Below are positions 16,516 through 25,331 of a stretch of 64,000 bases of DNA, in pieces; position 1 is the first letter of the stretch; each line of letters begins with the position of its first letter. This DNA comes from Gemmatimonadota bacterium (lineage in GTDB: Bacteria; Gemmatimonadota; Gemmatimonadetes; Longimicrobiales; Gaopeijiaceae). The DNA is taken from contig JAJEBR010000033.1 in assembly GCA_022822445.1 (NCBI GenBank), positions 124,001 to 188,000 on the forward strand, in the 5' to 3' direction. The translations under genes and the position numbers were made by a program. Below the pieces are notes generated by a model that worked only from the letters and a program-made list of their open reading frames with translations, was not told the DNA's origin and made no database searches.

Positions 16516-17508
16516 ATGGACGAAAACATCGGGCTCGGCCCTCTGCTGCTCCTCTCCGGCCGCGCCAACCGGCCGCTGGCCAAGGAAATCGCCGACGAAC
16601 TCGGCACCGGTTCCGACAACGCCACGATCTACAACTTTGCGGACGGCGAGATCTTCGTAAGGATCGACCGGAACGCCCGCGGCAGGGACGTGTTCATCAT
16701 TCAGCCGACCGTCGCCAACGCCGACAACATCATGGAGCTGCTGCTCCTGATCGACGCGGCCAATCGCGCGTCGGCGGCACGCGTCACCGCCGTGGTCCCC
16801 TACTTCGGCTACGGGCGCCAGGACCGCAAGGACCAGCCGCGGGTCGCGATCGGCGCCAAGCTGGTGGCCAATCTGATGGTCGCGGCGGGGGCCGACCGCG
16901 TGGTCAGCATCGACTTCCACCAGCACCAGATCCAGGGGTTCTTCGACATCCCCGTCGACCACCTCTACGCGGCGCCGGTCTTCACGAACTACTTCCGCGA
17001 GAAGAACTTCACCGATCTCGTCGTGGTTGCGCCCGACGTGGGTTCGGCCAAGATGGCCCGCGGCTTCGCAAAGCGCCTCGGCGCCACCTTCGCGATCATC
17101 GACAAACGCCGGCCGGCCGCCAACGTCTCCGAGGTGCTCAACGTCGTGGGCGACGTCACCGGCCGCACCTGCCTCATCACCGACGACATGATCGACACCG
17201 GGGGGACGATCGCGCAGGCCGTCCAGGCCCTCATGGACATGGGCGCCAACGCCGTCTACGTCGCGGCCACGCACGCGCTCCTCTCCGGCGAGGCCGTCGC
17301 CCGGCTCTCGGCCGCCCCCCTCGCCGAACTCGTCGTCACCAACACGATCCACATCCCCGACGCCAAGCGGTTCGACCGCATGAGAGTGCTCTCGGTGGCG
17401 AACCTCCTGTCGCGGGCGATCAAGTACATCCATTCCAACGCATCGGTCAGTCAGCTGTTCGAGATCAAGGAGCGCAGGAAGGGGCCGCAGAAGGTGGCCC
17501 TGGCCTGA
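16516..17508 (+). CDS. prs: Ribose-phosphate pyrophosphokinase
   Basis: Makes PRPP from ribose 5-phosphate and ATP for nucleotide, His and Trp synthesis. The 330-residue product has the family motifs FADGEIFVRI, YFGYGRQDRK near 95-104, a DFHQHQIQGFF segment, and the PRPP-binding loop DDMIDTGGTI near 222-231. The frame extends upstream to 16171 but the ATG at 16516 starts the conserved sequence MDENIGLGPLLLLSGRANRP. The prs-rplY-pth order is a widely conserved arrangement. About ten residues longer than usual at the C-terminus (basic RRKGPQKVA tail). Confidence 0.98.
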   Translation: MDENIGLGPLLLLSGRANRPLAKEIADELGTGSDNATIYNFADGEIFVRIDRNARGRDVFIIQPTVANADNIMELLLLIDAANRASAARVTAVVPYFGYGRQDRKDQPRVAIGAKLVANLMVAAGADRVVSIDFHQHQIQGFFDIPVDHLYAAPVFTNYFREKNFTDLVVVAPDVGSAKMARGFAKRLGATFAIIDKRRPAANVSEVLNVVGDVTGRTCLITDDMIDTGGTIAQAVQALMDMGANAVYVAATHALLSGEAVARLSAAPLAELVVTNTIHIPDAKRFDRMRVLSVANLLSRAIKYIHSNASVSQLFEIKERRKGPQKVALA

Positions 17509-17545
17509 GCTCCGGGAATCCGGCAACCGGCGGAGAATACGACAT

Positions 17546-18190
17546 ATGGAAACAACGCTGAACCTCACGACGCGGCACGATTCGGGTAAGGGCGTCGCCC
17601 GCAAGCTCCGGCGGGCCGGGCGCGTGCCGGGCATCATCTACGGCGGCGGCGGGGAGCCGGTCCTGGTCTCGATGGAGGCGCGCGAAGCCCTGCACCTCTT
17701 CCACTCGATTTCGGTGGAGAACACGATCCTTCACCTCATGGTGGACGACCACGAGGGCGAGCGAGCGCTGGTCCGCGAAGTGCAGGTGCACCCGTACCGC
17801 ACCGAGCTGCTCCACGTCGACTTCCTGCGGGTTCGGCGTGGCGTCGCCATCGAGGTGCACGTCCCCGTGCACGCGACCGGCGTACCGGCGGGGGTGCGCG
17901 ACGGCGGCATACTGGAGCACGTCGTCCACGACATCACCGTAAAGTGCGTGCCGTCCCGGATCCCGGAGGCCATCGAGGTGGACGTGAGGCACATGGAAGC
18001 GGGCGACGTGCTGCGGGTCAGCGACCTCGAAATGCCCGAGGGCGTCGAGAACCTCTCCGATCCGGACCAGGCCGTGTGCTCGGTCGCCATTCCCAAGGCA
18101 CCGGATCTCGACGAAGAGGAAGCCGTCGACGAGGAACTCGAACCCGAGGCGGGCGCCGAGGACGAAGAGGCCGAAGAGGCCGAGGATTGA
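17546..18190 (+). CDS. rplY: 50S ribosomal protein bL25 (TL5/CTC type)
   Basis: 5S-rRNA-binding protein of the long form: an N-terminal L25 domain (residues 1-90, GKGVARKLRRAGRVPGIIYG) plus the C-terminal beta domain. It ends in a strongly acidic tail (EEEAVDEELEPEAGAEDEEA), a feature also seen as a linker in the S6-S18 fusion of this genome. 214 residues, usual for the CTC form. It sits between prs and pth, whose TTG start overlaps the rplY stop. Confidence 0.97.
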   Translation: METTLNLTTRHDSGKGVARKLRRAGRVPGIIYGGGGEPVLVSMEAREALHLFHSISVENTILHLMVDDHEGERALVREVQVHPYRTELLHVDFLRVRRGVAIEVHVPVHATGVPAGVRDGGILEHVVHDITVKCVPSRIPEAIEVDVRHMEAGDVLRVSDLEMPEGVENLSDPDQAVCSVAIPKAPDLDEEEAVDEELEPEAGAEDEEAEEAED

Positions 18191-18792
18191 CGGGCAGCGA
18201 TTTCAAACGTTTCGCGCCCCGGTGCCAAACCAGGGTGGTGGTCGGTCTCGGGAACCCCGGACCGGAATACGACGACACCCGGCACAACGTCGGATGGTGG
18301 GTGGTGGACCGGTTCGCGTACGATCATGACTTCGAACCCTTCGAGCGCCGGAAGAGCCGGCTGGAGACCACTCGCCGGATCCGCGGACTCACCGTCGTGC
18401 TGGTCAAACCGCGCACGTACATGAACCGCAGCGGACTCGCACTCACGACACTGTGGCGGATCCCTGGCTTCGTCGCCGAAACCGACCTGCTCGTCGTGAC
18501 CGACGACGCCAACCTCGATGTCGGCCGCGTCCGGCTGCGTCCCGAGGGCGGCTCGGGCGGCCACAACGGGCTGAAGTCCGTGACCGGGACTATGGGCACC
18601 CCCGGCTACGCCCGCCTGCGCGTCGGCGTGGGGACGAAGCCTCCGGGGGCCGACCTGTCGGACTGGGTGCTTTCGCCGATGCCCGAAGAGGACGAAGAGG
18701 TCGTCACCGCGCTGCTGCCCGAACTGAGCCGGGCGGTGGCCGTGTGGGTGGAGGAAGGAATCGAGACGGCAATGAACCGTTTCAACCGATGA
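18187..18792 (+). CDS. pth: Peptidyl-tRNA hydrolase
   Basis: Releases peptides from peptidyl-tRNA that drops off the ribosome. The 201-residue product contains VVGLGNPGPEYDDTRHN with the catalytic His at residue 33 and substrate Asn at 23, the KPRTYMNRSG segment, the DDANLDVGRVRLRPEGGSGGHNGLK region including the catalytic Asp, and a family C-terminal FNR. I start at the TTG that overlaps the rplY stop (TTGA), with GAGG just upstream; the alternative GTG codons at 18235-18240 would leave no residues before the first strand. Normal length. Confidence 0.96.
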   Translation: MTGSDFKRFAPRCQTRVVVGLGNPGPEYDDTRHNVGWWVVDRFAYDHDFEPFERRKSRLETTRRIRGLTVVLVKPRTYMNRSGLALTTLWRIPGFVAETDLLVVTDDANLDVGRVRLRPEGGSGGHNGLKSVTGTMGTPGYARLRVGVGTKPPGADLSDWVLSPMPEEDEEVVTALLPELSRAVAVWVEEGIETAMNRFNR

Positions 18793-18886
18793 GCGGACTG
18801 CGGGGCCGTGGGCGGACCCGTGATATGCCAAGCCGGCGGGTCCGGCTCCGGGCCCGCGTAACCTTCAGCATGGGAGACACAAGACA

Positions 18887-20971
18887 GTGAGCAATCTTCT
18901 GGACTTGACCAACTGGTCCTGGGCGGCCGGGGGCGTCGGCCTGCTGGCCGCGCTCTTCGTGTACCGCTACATGGTCGCGCAGCCGGACGGAAACAACGTC
19001 ATGCGCGATCTGTCGGACCAGATTCACGATGGCGCGATGGCGTTCCTGCGCCGCGAGTACACGGTGCTGGCCGTCTTTGTGGTGGTGGTGGCCGTGCTCC
19101 TCTTCCTTGCGATCGGCCAGGCATCCGCTCTCGCCTACGTGGCGGGGGCCGCGAGCAGCGTTCTGGCGGGCTTCTTCGGCATGAAGGCAGCCACGCGCGC
19201 CAATGTTCGCACTGCGGCGGCGGCCAACGAAGAAGGGCAGGGCAAGGCGCTTCGCATCGCCTTTTTCGGGGGTGCGGTCATGGGGCTGTCGGTCGCCGCG
19301 CTGGGGCTGCTGGGCATCGGCTTGCTGTACTGGCTGCTGGCAGGGGATGCGATCCCGGGCACGAACGACCTGCCCGACTTCGCCGCAACCATCGCGGGCT
19401 TCGCCATGGGCGCGTCTTCGATCGCGCTCTTTGCGCGGGTGGGCGGGGGCATCTTCACCAAGGCCGCCGACGTGGGCGCCGATCTGGTCGGCAAGGTGGA
19501 GGCCGGGATTCCCGAGGATGACCCGCGGAACCCCGCCACCATCGCCGACAACGTGGGCGACAACGTGGGCGACGTGGCGGGGATGGGGGCCGATATCTTC
19601 GAGTCGTATGTGGGATCGATCGTGGCGACGATCGCGATCGGCGCCACCTCGGCCGCGCTGGCGGCCAGCCAGGTCGAGGCGGTGGCGCTCCCGATCATCA
19701 CAGTGCTGGTGGGGCTCGTCTGTTCGGTCATCGGGATCGCGGCCATGAAGCTCCTGGAGCGGACCGAACCGGGGGCCGCGCTACGCAACGTCACCTTCAT
19801 CGCGGCGGGGCTCTTCCTGCTGATCATGTTCTTCGTGGTGAAATCGATGGACATGACCATCATCGACCCGGCCTACGGCACCGCCCGTTCCCCGCTCGGC
19901 CCCTTCTGGGCGCTCCTCGCGGGTACGCTGGTCGGCATCCTCATCGGGGTGACGACCGAGTACTACACCGGTGCGCGTCCGGTGCGGAAGATCGCCCAAT
20001 CCTCGGAGACCGGATCGGCAACCAACATCATCACGGGACTGGCGGTCGGGATGGAATCGACCGCGCTGCCGATGCTGCTGATCTGCGTAGCCATCTTCAT
20101 CTCCTTCATGACTTGCGGCCTCTACGGCATCGGCATCGCCGCGGTCGGCATGCTGGCGACGGTGGGCGCGACGATGTCCGTGGACGCCTACGGCCCGGTG
20201 GCGGACAACGCAGGCGGCATCAGCGAGATGGCGGGGCTGGGGCCCGAGACCCGCAAGGTGACCGACTCCCTGGACGCGATCGGGAACACGACGGCCGCGA
20301 TCGGCAAGGGCTTCGCGATCGGCTCGGCCGCGCTCACCGCGCTGGCGCTCTTCTCCGCCTACGCCTCCAAGGTGGAGGCGGAGTGGGCGAGCATGGGCGA
20401 CGCCGCCGCGCTCGTGATCGACATCACCAATCCGTACGTCGTCATGGGCCTCTTCATCGGCGGCATGCTTCCCTTCCTGGTGGCCTCCTTCACGATGACC
20501 GCGGTGGGACGCGCCGCTGCGGGGATGGTGGAGGAAGTGCGGCGGCAGTTCCGCGAGATCGCTGGAATCATGGAGGGGACGGCCAAGCCCGATTCGGCCC
20601 GCTGCGTGGATATCTCCACCCGGGCAGCGCTCCGGGAGATGATGCTGCCGGGAATCACCGCCATCCTGGCTCCGGTGCTCGTCGGCAAGCTGCTGGGTCC
20701 GGAAGCGCTCGGCGGACTGCTGGCCGGCGCTACCGTCACGGGCGTGCTGATGGCGCTCTTCATGGCCAATGCGGGCGGGGCATGGGACAACGCCAAGAAG
20801 TACATCGAGGGGGGTGCGCTCGGCGGCAAGGGGTCGGATCCGCACAAGGCGGCCGTGGTGGGAGACACGGTGGGAGATCCCTTCAAGGACACCTCGGGCC
20901 CGTCTCTCAACATCCTGATCAAGCTCATGAGCGTGGTGTCGCTGGTGCTGGTGCCGTGGTTCGTGGGATGA
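18887..20971 (+). CDS. hppA: Membrane-bound ion-pumping pyrophosphatase, K+-dependent type
   Basis: Couples pyrophosphate hydrolysis to pumping of H+ (or Na+) out of the cytoplasm. The 694-residue protein has about 16 membrane segments and the catalytic loop [19 protein letters not shown], then [20 protein letters not shown], and the C-terminal [20 protein letters not shown]. The K+-dependence determinant reads [10 protein letters not shown]: alanine where K+-independent enzymes have lysine (GNTTKA), so this is the K+-requiring subtype, which includes both H+ and Na+ pumps. GTG start; no nearby cation-binding partner. Its stop overlaps the next gene (ATGA). Confidence 0.96.
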   Translation: MSNLLDLTNWSWAAGGVGLLAALFVYRYMVAQPDGNNVMRDLSDQIHDGAMAFLRREYTVLAVFVVVVAVLLFLAIGQASALAYVAGAASSVLAGFFGMKAATRANVRTAAAANEEGQGKALRIAFFGGAVMGLSVAALGLLGIGLLYWLLAGDAIPGTNDLPDFAATIAGFAMGASSIALFARVGGGIFTKAADVGADLVGKVEAGIPEDDPRNPATIADNVGDNVGDVAGMGADIFESYVGSIVATIAIGATSAALAASQVEAVALPIITVLVGLVCSVIGIAAMKLLERTEPGAALRNVTFIAAGLFLLIMFFVVKSMDMTIIDPAYGTARSPLGPFWALLAGTLVGILIGVTTEYYTGARPVRKIAQSSETGSATNIITGLAVGMESTALPMLLICVAIFISFMTCGLYGIGIAAVGMLATVGATMSVDAYGPVADNAGGISEMAGLGPETRKVTDSLDAIGNTTAAIGKGFAIGSAALTALALFSAYASKVEAEWASMGDAAALVIDITNPYVVMGLFIGGMLPFLVASFTMTAVGRAAAGMVEEVRRQFREIAGIMEGTAKPDSARCVDISTRAALREMMLPGITAILAPVLVGKLLGPEALGGLLAGATVTGVLMALFMANAGGAWDNAKKYIEGGALGGKGSDPHKAAVVGDTVGDPFKDTSGPSLNILIKLMSVVSLVLVPWFVG

Positions 20972-22269
20972 GAGCTGCGTCCTTCGACGGCGCCATCGCC
21001 TTCGCGCAGGATCTCATCCGCATCCCCTCGCTCCCGGGCGAGGAGGGTGAGCTCACGCGCCGGGTGATCGCCGAAATGGAGGCGCTCGGCTACGACGACG
21101 TGTGGACCGACGAACTCGGCAGCGTGGTCGGGGTGGTGCGGAGCGACGGAGGGGCGATGGATGGCGGGCCCGGCGCCACCGTCATGCTGAGTGCGCACCT
21201 GGACATGGTCGCGGAGGGCGACCCCGCGGAGTGGGAATACCCCCCCTTCGACGGCGTGATCGCGGACGGCTGCCTGCACGGACGCGGCGCCATGGACATC
21301 AAGGGCCCGCTCGCACTCCAGACCCACGTCGCGGCGGCGCTGAAGGGCCGGGCGGCAGGCGACATCATCGTCGCGCACCCGGTGTTCGAGGAACGCGGCG
21401 GCTGGGGGATGGACCACCTGACCCGCCCCGAGGGTGGCCTCCGCCCCGACGTGGTCATCATCGGCGAGTCCACGCACGGCGACATCGCGATCGGCCACCG
21501 CGGCCGCTGCGAGGTGGAGATCATCGCGCACGGCCTCGCCGGCCACGCCTCGGCCCCCGACCGCGCCCGCAACGCTCTCGACCTCGTGCCGGCGATCCTC
21601 GCAGGCGTCCGGGATCTGGCCGCGCGGCAGCAGTCCGACGACGTTCTCGGCTCCGCATCGGTCGTCGCCACCGGCATCGACGCCGTCCCGGCCAGCCTCA
21701 ACGTCATCCCCGACCGGGTAACGGTCACCCTGGACTGGCGCATCCTGCCGAACGACACCGTCGACACGCTGCTGGCAAGGGTGCGGGAATCGATCCGGCC
21801 CCACCTGGAACGGGCACGCGCGGGTGCAGGGCCCGATGGGGGCGCTGGGCAGGGCGTTGCCGGCAGCGCGCAGGAATCCACCGGCGACACGCGGCTCCCG
21901 GGCGGCGTCGAGGTCCGCGCCGCCACCGAACGCCAGCGCACCTGGACGGGAGTCGAGGAGGACCGCCTGCTCCTGAGCCCCGGCTTCCTCATGGACCCGG
22001 CGGATCCGGTCGTCACGGCCGCTGCGCGCGCGGTGGGCACGCGCAGCGGCACCGGCGCCCCGGCCCGCGTCCGGCCCTGGACCTTCGCCACCGACGGCGG
22101 GTGGACGAGCGGCGTGCGCGGCATCCCCACCATCGGTTTCGCGCCCGGGGAGGAGCGCCACGCGCACACCAACACCGAGCGGCTGGATCTCGAGGAGGCC
22201 CGGTGGGGCTACGAGCGGTACCTGGAACTGGTGCCGGCGGTGCAGGGGGCAGCCCGGCGTTCGCGATAA
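20968..22269 (+). CDS. M20-family metallopeptidase / deacylase (ArgE/DapE-like)
   Basis: 433 residues of the zinc-dependent M20 family. Metal and catalytic segments are in order: [20 protein letters not shown] (bridging Asp), [10 protein letters not shown] (catalytic Glu), and a C-terminal [10 protein letters not shown] histidine. A dimerisation domain ([10 protein letters not shown]... LDLVPAIL) lies in the middle, with a Gly/Ala-rich insert near residues 285-320. Relatives cleave N-acyl amino acids, succinyl-diaminopimelate or dipeptides; the substrate is not predictable. It is translationally coupled to hppA by ATGA. The stop codon lies in one arm of the inverted repeat that separates it from the convergent aldolase-like gene. 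Confidence 0.9.
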   Translation: MRAASFDGAIAFAQDLIRIPSLPGEEGELTRRVIAEMEALGYDDVWTDELGSVVGVVRSDGGAMDGGPGATVMLSAHLDMVAEGDPAEWEYPPFDGVIADGCLHGRGAMDIKGPLALQTHVAAALKGRAAGDIIVAHPVFEERGGWGMDHLTRPEGGLRPDVVIIGESTHGDIAIGHRGRCEVEIIAHGLAGHASAPDRARNALDLVPAILAGVRDLAARQQSDDVLGSASVVATGIDAVPASLNVIPDRVTVTLDWRILPNDTVDTLLARVRESIRPHLERARAGAGPDGGAGQGVAGSAQESTGDTRLPGGVEVRAATERQRTWTGVEEDRLLLSPGFLMDPADPVVTAAARAVGTRSGTGAPARVRPWTFATDGGWTSGVRGIPTIGFAPGEERHAHTNTERLDLEEARWGYERYLELVPAVQGAARRSR

Positions 22270-22306
22270 CTTAATCTATCTTAACGTAATTTTTTTTTAG
22301 TTATCG
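22264..22306. terminator. AT-rich inverted repeat between convergent genes, possible bidirectional terminator
   Basis: CGATAACT (22264-22271) and AGTTATCG (22299-22306) are perfect 8-base arms around a 27-base AT-rich loop with a run of nine T (22290-22298). Each arm carries the stop codon of one of the two convergent genes. The stem is weak, so the terminator call is tentative. Confidence 0.4.
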
Positions 22307-23437
22307 TCCATCCCTCAAGGACCGATCCGCCGGGACGGCGGCCACCCCACTCCCCCAACCCATCGGCACCGTCCGCAGGATCTTCCCCTCCACCCGCTCG
22401 AAGATCTCGTCCAGGCTCGTGCCGGTGATCGTCAACCCGTGGTTCCTGAGGCCCACGACGCACCGGGCCGGCTCATCGGCCTCGCGCACGATGTCCGCCA
22501 CGGCCTTGCCCAGCTCCAGGGTCCCGCAGGGGTAGTTGAAGTCGGTGGAGGGGACGCCCTCCATCCATCCGTGCACGTGCAGGATCGCGCCGACCCGCGG
22601 GTGCTCGCGGTAGATCATCCAGTGCTCGATCGCGTCGACCGAGACGCGCCGCGGCTCCACCCCGGGGGGATGGCTCACGACCATCCCGTTCCGCCCGGCG
22701 TCGTAGTCCTTCACCATGAGGATGTCCCGGCCGATCGCCCGCAGATTGGACTTGTCGACCCCGCTCGCGCTCATCCAGAACCACCGGGCGTCGTGGCGCG
22801 CGGAGATGTTGCCGTAGCTGAGCCCGCCGATCCCGAAGAGGCGCTTGATATGGTGGAAGTCGCGTGCGGGGAGGAGTTCGTCCATCGGGAAGGGCGCCGG
22901 GAGCAGGTCGAGTTCGTCGAGCCTCCTGCCGGCGCGGCGAATCGACTCGCTGGCCGCGTCGCCATCCCGCAGCGCCTCGGGGAGGTCGGGCACGAAGAAG
23001 TTGTCGATGACCAGAGTCGACGACGCCATCGGTTCGATGCGCGCGTACACCTGCCGGAAGTAGTCGCCGCCGCCGCGGCCGTCATGCACGACGTAGTGCC
23101 CCTGCTCAAGGGTGACGAAGTGGGCCTCCGGCACCCCGTTGTCCGCAGGCACCAGCCCCACCGCCAGATTGGCCAGCGCCCGCGGCAGTACCGGATACGC
23201 CTGCGTGATATGGTCGGTCAACGGGCTCGGGAACTCGGTGACCGCGCAGACGAAGACCGGCTGAGCCTTGCGCCGGAAGGGACGAGGCTGGCCCCGGGGG
23301 CAGAAGTTGAAGACGAGCCGGGCTTCGTTCGCGTTGCGGGTGTAGCGGTGCCCCTCCGACTGCATCACCGCCAGGAGTCCCTCGGAGAACCAGCGGAAGG
23401 CGTCCGACTCGGGCACCCCTGCAAATGTGAAATTCAT
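22301..23437 (-). CDS. Class II aldolase/adducin-domain protein with an extra N-terminal domain
   Basis: 378 residues. Residues about 200-365 form a class II aldolase fold: [13 protein letters not shown], a [10 protein letters not shown] phosphate-type loop, [11 protein letters not shown] whose Glu aligns with the catalytic Glu of fuculose-phosphate aldolase, [10 protein letters not shown] supplying two zinc histidines, and [11 protein letters not shown] the third. Such enzymes cleave or dehydrate sugar phosphates (FucA, AraD, MtnB). The first ~190 residues ([16 protein letters not shown] onward, with LVFNFCPRG and [10 protein letters not shown]) are not part of that fold and I do not recognise them. 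It is a single minus-strand gene facing the M20 gene and back-to-back with the S6-S18 fusion. Substrate unknown. Confidence 0.85.
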   Translation of the reverse strand: MNFTFAGVPESDAFRWFSEGLLAVMQSEGHRYTRNANEARLVFNFCPRGQPRPFRRKAQPVFVCAVTEFPSPLTDHITQAYPVLPRALANLAVGLVPADNGVPEAHFVTLEQGHYVVHDGRGGGDYFRQVYARIEPMASSTLVIDNFFVPDLPEALRDGDAASESIRRAGRRLDELDLLPAPFPMDELLPARDFHHIKRLFGIGGLSYGNISARHDARWFWMSASGVDKSNLRAIGRDILMVKDYDAGRNGMVVSHPPGVEPRRVSVDAIEHWMIYREHPRVGAILHVHGWMEGVPSTDFNYPCGTLELGKAVADIVREADEPARCVVGLRNHGLTITGTSLDEIFERVEGKILRTVPMGWGSGVAAVPADRSLRDGR

Positions 23438-23631
23438 CGGAACCGGCCACCTCCGGCTACAGTCTCATAACAGGAATGTAACGCAACGCTGGCCAGGCGG
23501 ATCATCGCCGCCGATCACCGGTTGCGCCCGGGCTCGCGCACCTGCCGCGCGCCGCCACCCGCGGGCCGTCCGCACATTTGCCGCGCGCAACCCGCCCGCT
23601 CGCCCCCTTCCACCGGACGCCGGTCCGCCGC

Positions 23632-23637
23632 TATACT
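23632..23637 (+). promoter_or_regulatory. Possible -10 element for the rpsF-rpsR / rplI cluster
   Basis: TATACT stands 77 bases before the S6-S18 start codon in the 277-base divergent gap; no clear -35 partner is visible. The rest of the gap is GC-rich and shows nothing else I can name. Confidence 0.35.
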
Positions 23638-23714
23638 TGTCCGACAGCCATTGCCCGCTCCGCCCGGGAAAGCGGAGCCCGTCATCAACCGCGGTCCAAG
23701 GGAGTTCCCGCGTT

Positions 23715-24482
23715 ATGAGAGCATACGAGATCGTCTATATCCTGGACGCCGCCCTCGATCAGGCGGCCGTCGACGCGAAGCTGGAGACCTTTCACGCAAC
23801 GCTCGACGGCGAAATCACGTCGGTGGACCACTGGGGAGTACGCCAGCTGGCGTACCCGATCCGCAAGGCCGCCACCGGCTACTACGTCGTCGCCCAGGTC
23901 TCCGCCGACTCGACGGCGCTGCCGGAGTTCGAACGCCTCCTCAAGCTCGACGAGGAGACCATGCGCTACCTGATCGTCCTCAACGAGGGGCAGTCCACCT
24001 CGGGGGCCTCGATCCTCGCGGAACGTCCGGCGCCCGCGGACGCCGGCGAAGACGAGGAGGACGAGGAGGACGAGGACGCAGAGGGCGCCGGGGACGAAGA
24101 GGACTCGGAAGCGGACAATGAAGACGAAGAAGCGGACGACGCCGGCGACGACGATTCCGGCGAGGAAGCCGAGGACGCTGGGGACGGGAACGCAGCGGAG
24201 GAAGACGCCGGCGCGGATGACGCCGAGCAACCTGCCCCGTCCTCGGGCCCACCGATCTTCACCGGTGCCCGGGGGCGCCGGCGGAGGCACGAGGGCCCGC
24301 CCATCGTCCTCCTGAACTACAAGGACGTGGCCACGCTGTCCCGCTTCCTGAACGAGCAGGGCAGGATCCTGCCGAAGCGGACCACCAAGGTGCCTGCCCG
24401 CTTCCAGCGCCAGCTCGGCACCGCGGTCAAGCGCGCCCGCTTCCTCGCCCTCCTCCCCTACATCAAGGACCACGGGTCCTGA
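23715..24482 (+). CDS. rpsF-rpsR: Fused 30S ribosomal proteins bS6 and bS18 joined by an acidic linker
   Basis: One 255-residue frame encodes two normally separate ribosomal proteins. Residues 1-95 are bS6 ([46 protein letters not shown]). Residues about 96-185 are a linker, Ala/Gly with runs of Asp/Glu ([20 protein letters not shown]). Residues about 186-253 are bS18 ([50 protein letters not shown]), lacking the Cys-containing segment that often precedes the core. S6 and S18 bind each other and the 16S platform in normal 30S subunits. There is no stop between them and no in-frame ATG, GTG or TTG near the S18 boundary. No ssb or priB gene intervenes; rplI follows at 31 bases as in standard operons, supporting both identities. 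Confidence 0.95.
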   Translation: MRAYEIVYILDAALDQAAVDAKLETFHATLDGEITSVDHWGVRQLAYPIRKAATGYYVVAQVSADSTALPEFERLLKLDEETMRYLIVLNEGQSTSGASILAERPAPADAGEDEEDEEDEDAEGAGDEEDSEADNEDEEADDAGDDDSGEEAEDAGDGNAAEEDAGADDAEQPAPSSGPPIFTGARGRRRRHEGPPIVLLNYKDVATLSRFLNEQGRILPKRTTKVPARFQRQLGTAVKRARFLALLPYIKDHGS

Positions 24483-24513
24483 CGCGCACCGCAACCGGAA
24501 CGGAGATGAGAAG

Positions 24514-24969
24514 ATGAGACTGATACTTCGTGAGGAGGTGGAGCACCTCGGGCAGCCCGGCGACCTCGTCAACGTCAAGCCCGGCTACGCGCGCAACTAC
24601 CTGATCCCCCGGGGACTCGCGTATCGGGCCACCGATGCCAACGTCCAGCGGATCGAGGAGGAACGGCGCATCCGCGAGGAGCGGGCCCGCCGGATCTATC
24701 TGGAGGCCAATCGCCAGGCGTCGCGGCTGGAGGGCCTGACGCTGCACTTCACGGCGCGGGCCAGCGAGGAGGGGACCCTCTTCGGATCGGTCACGGTGCG
24801 GGACATCCTGGAGCGGGCCGCGCAGGAGGACCTCGACTTCGAACTGGACAAGCGTGCGGTGCAGCTCGAGGAACCCATCAAGTCCGTCGGCGAGCACGTG
24901 ATCCGCATGAGGCTCCACGCCGGGGTCGAGACGGACGTCCGGGTAATCGTGGAGGCCGAAGCGGATTGA
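24514..24969 (+). CDS. rplI: 50S ribosomal protein bL9
   Basis: 151 residues with the N-terminal rRNA-binding domain (MRLILREEVEHLGQPGDLV; VKPGYARNYLIPRGLA), the long connecting helix (residues about 45-75, rich in Glu and Arg) and the C-terminal domain (ASEEGTLFGSVTVRDI). Normal length and in the expected place after S6/S18. GGAGATGAGAAG precedes the ATG. Its stop overlaps the TTG of rsfS. Confidence 0.98.
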   Translation: MRLILREEVEHLGQPGDLVNVKPGYARNYLIPRGLAYRATDANVQRIEEERRIREERARRIYLEANRQASRLEGLTLHFTARASEEGTLFGSVTVRDILERAAQEDLDFELDKRAVQLEEPIKSVGEHVIRMRLHAGVETDVRVIVEAEAD

Positions 24970-25331
24970 GCCGCTTCCCGTTGTCGGGAGAGGTGCGGAG
25001 AGCCGTCGGCTACGCGCTCGACCGCAAGGGTGAGGATGTAACCGTGCTGGACTTGCGTTCGTTGTCGTCGGAGACGGACTTCTTCGTGATCGCGACCGGA
25101 AGCTCCGACCGTCACGTCCGGGCCATCGCCGAGCACGTCCTCGACTCCGCGCGAGCGGACGGGGACCGCCCGGAGCATGTGGAGGGGCTGGACCAGGGCC
25201 GCTGGGTCCTGATCGACTACGTCGACTACGTCGTGCACGTCTTTCATCCGGCGGTGCGGGACTTCTACCGCCTTGAGGTGCTGTGGGGAGACGCGCCCGC
25301 CGCCGTCTTTGCCGAAACCGACCGGCCATGA
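24966..25331 (+). CDS. rsfS: Ribosomal silencing factor RsfS
   Basis: 121 residues of the Iojap/RsfS family, which binds uL14 on the 50S subunit and blocks subunit joining in stationary phase. Family segments are DVTVLDLRSLSSETDFFVIATGSS, the RHVRAIAEHV helix, and LIDYVDYVVHVFHPAVRDFYRLE. The TTG start overlaps the rplI stop (TTGA), and its stop overlaps the smc ATG. In many bacteria rsfS neighbours nadD; here it sits between rplI and smc. Confidence 0.95.
   Translation: MSRFPLSGEVRRAVGYALDRKGEDVTVLDLRSLSSETDFFVIATGSSDRHVRAIAEHVLDSARADGDRPEHVEGLDQGRWVLIDYVDYVVHVFHPAVRDFYRLEVLWGDAPAAVFAETDRP

Noticed and set aside
24250-24300. Possible separate S18 start after the linker
   Set aside because: No in-frame ATG, GTG or TTG occurs between the linker and the S18 core, and no ribosome-binding site is seen.
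23685-24578. Minus-strand frame with hydrophobic valine/leucine runs opposite the S6-S18 linker
   Set aside because: GAC/GAG codons of the acidic linker read as Val/Leu codons in antisense; apparent membrane segments are an artefact.
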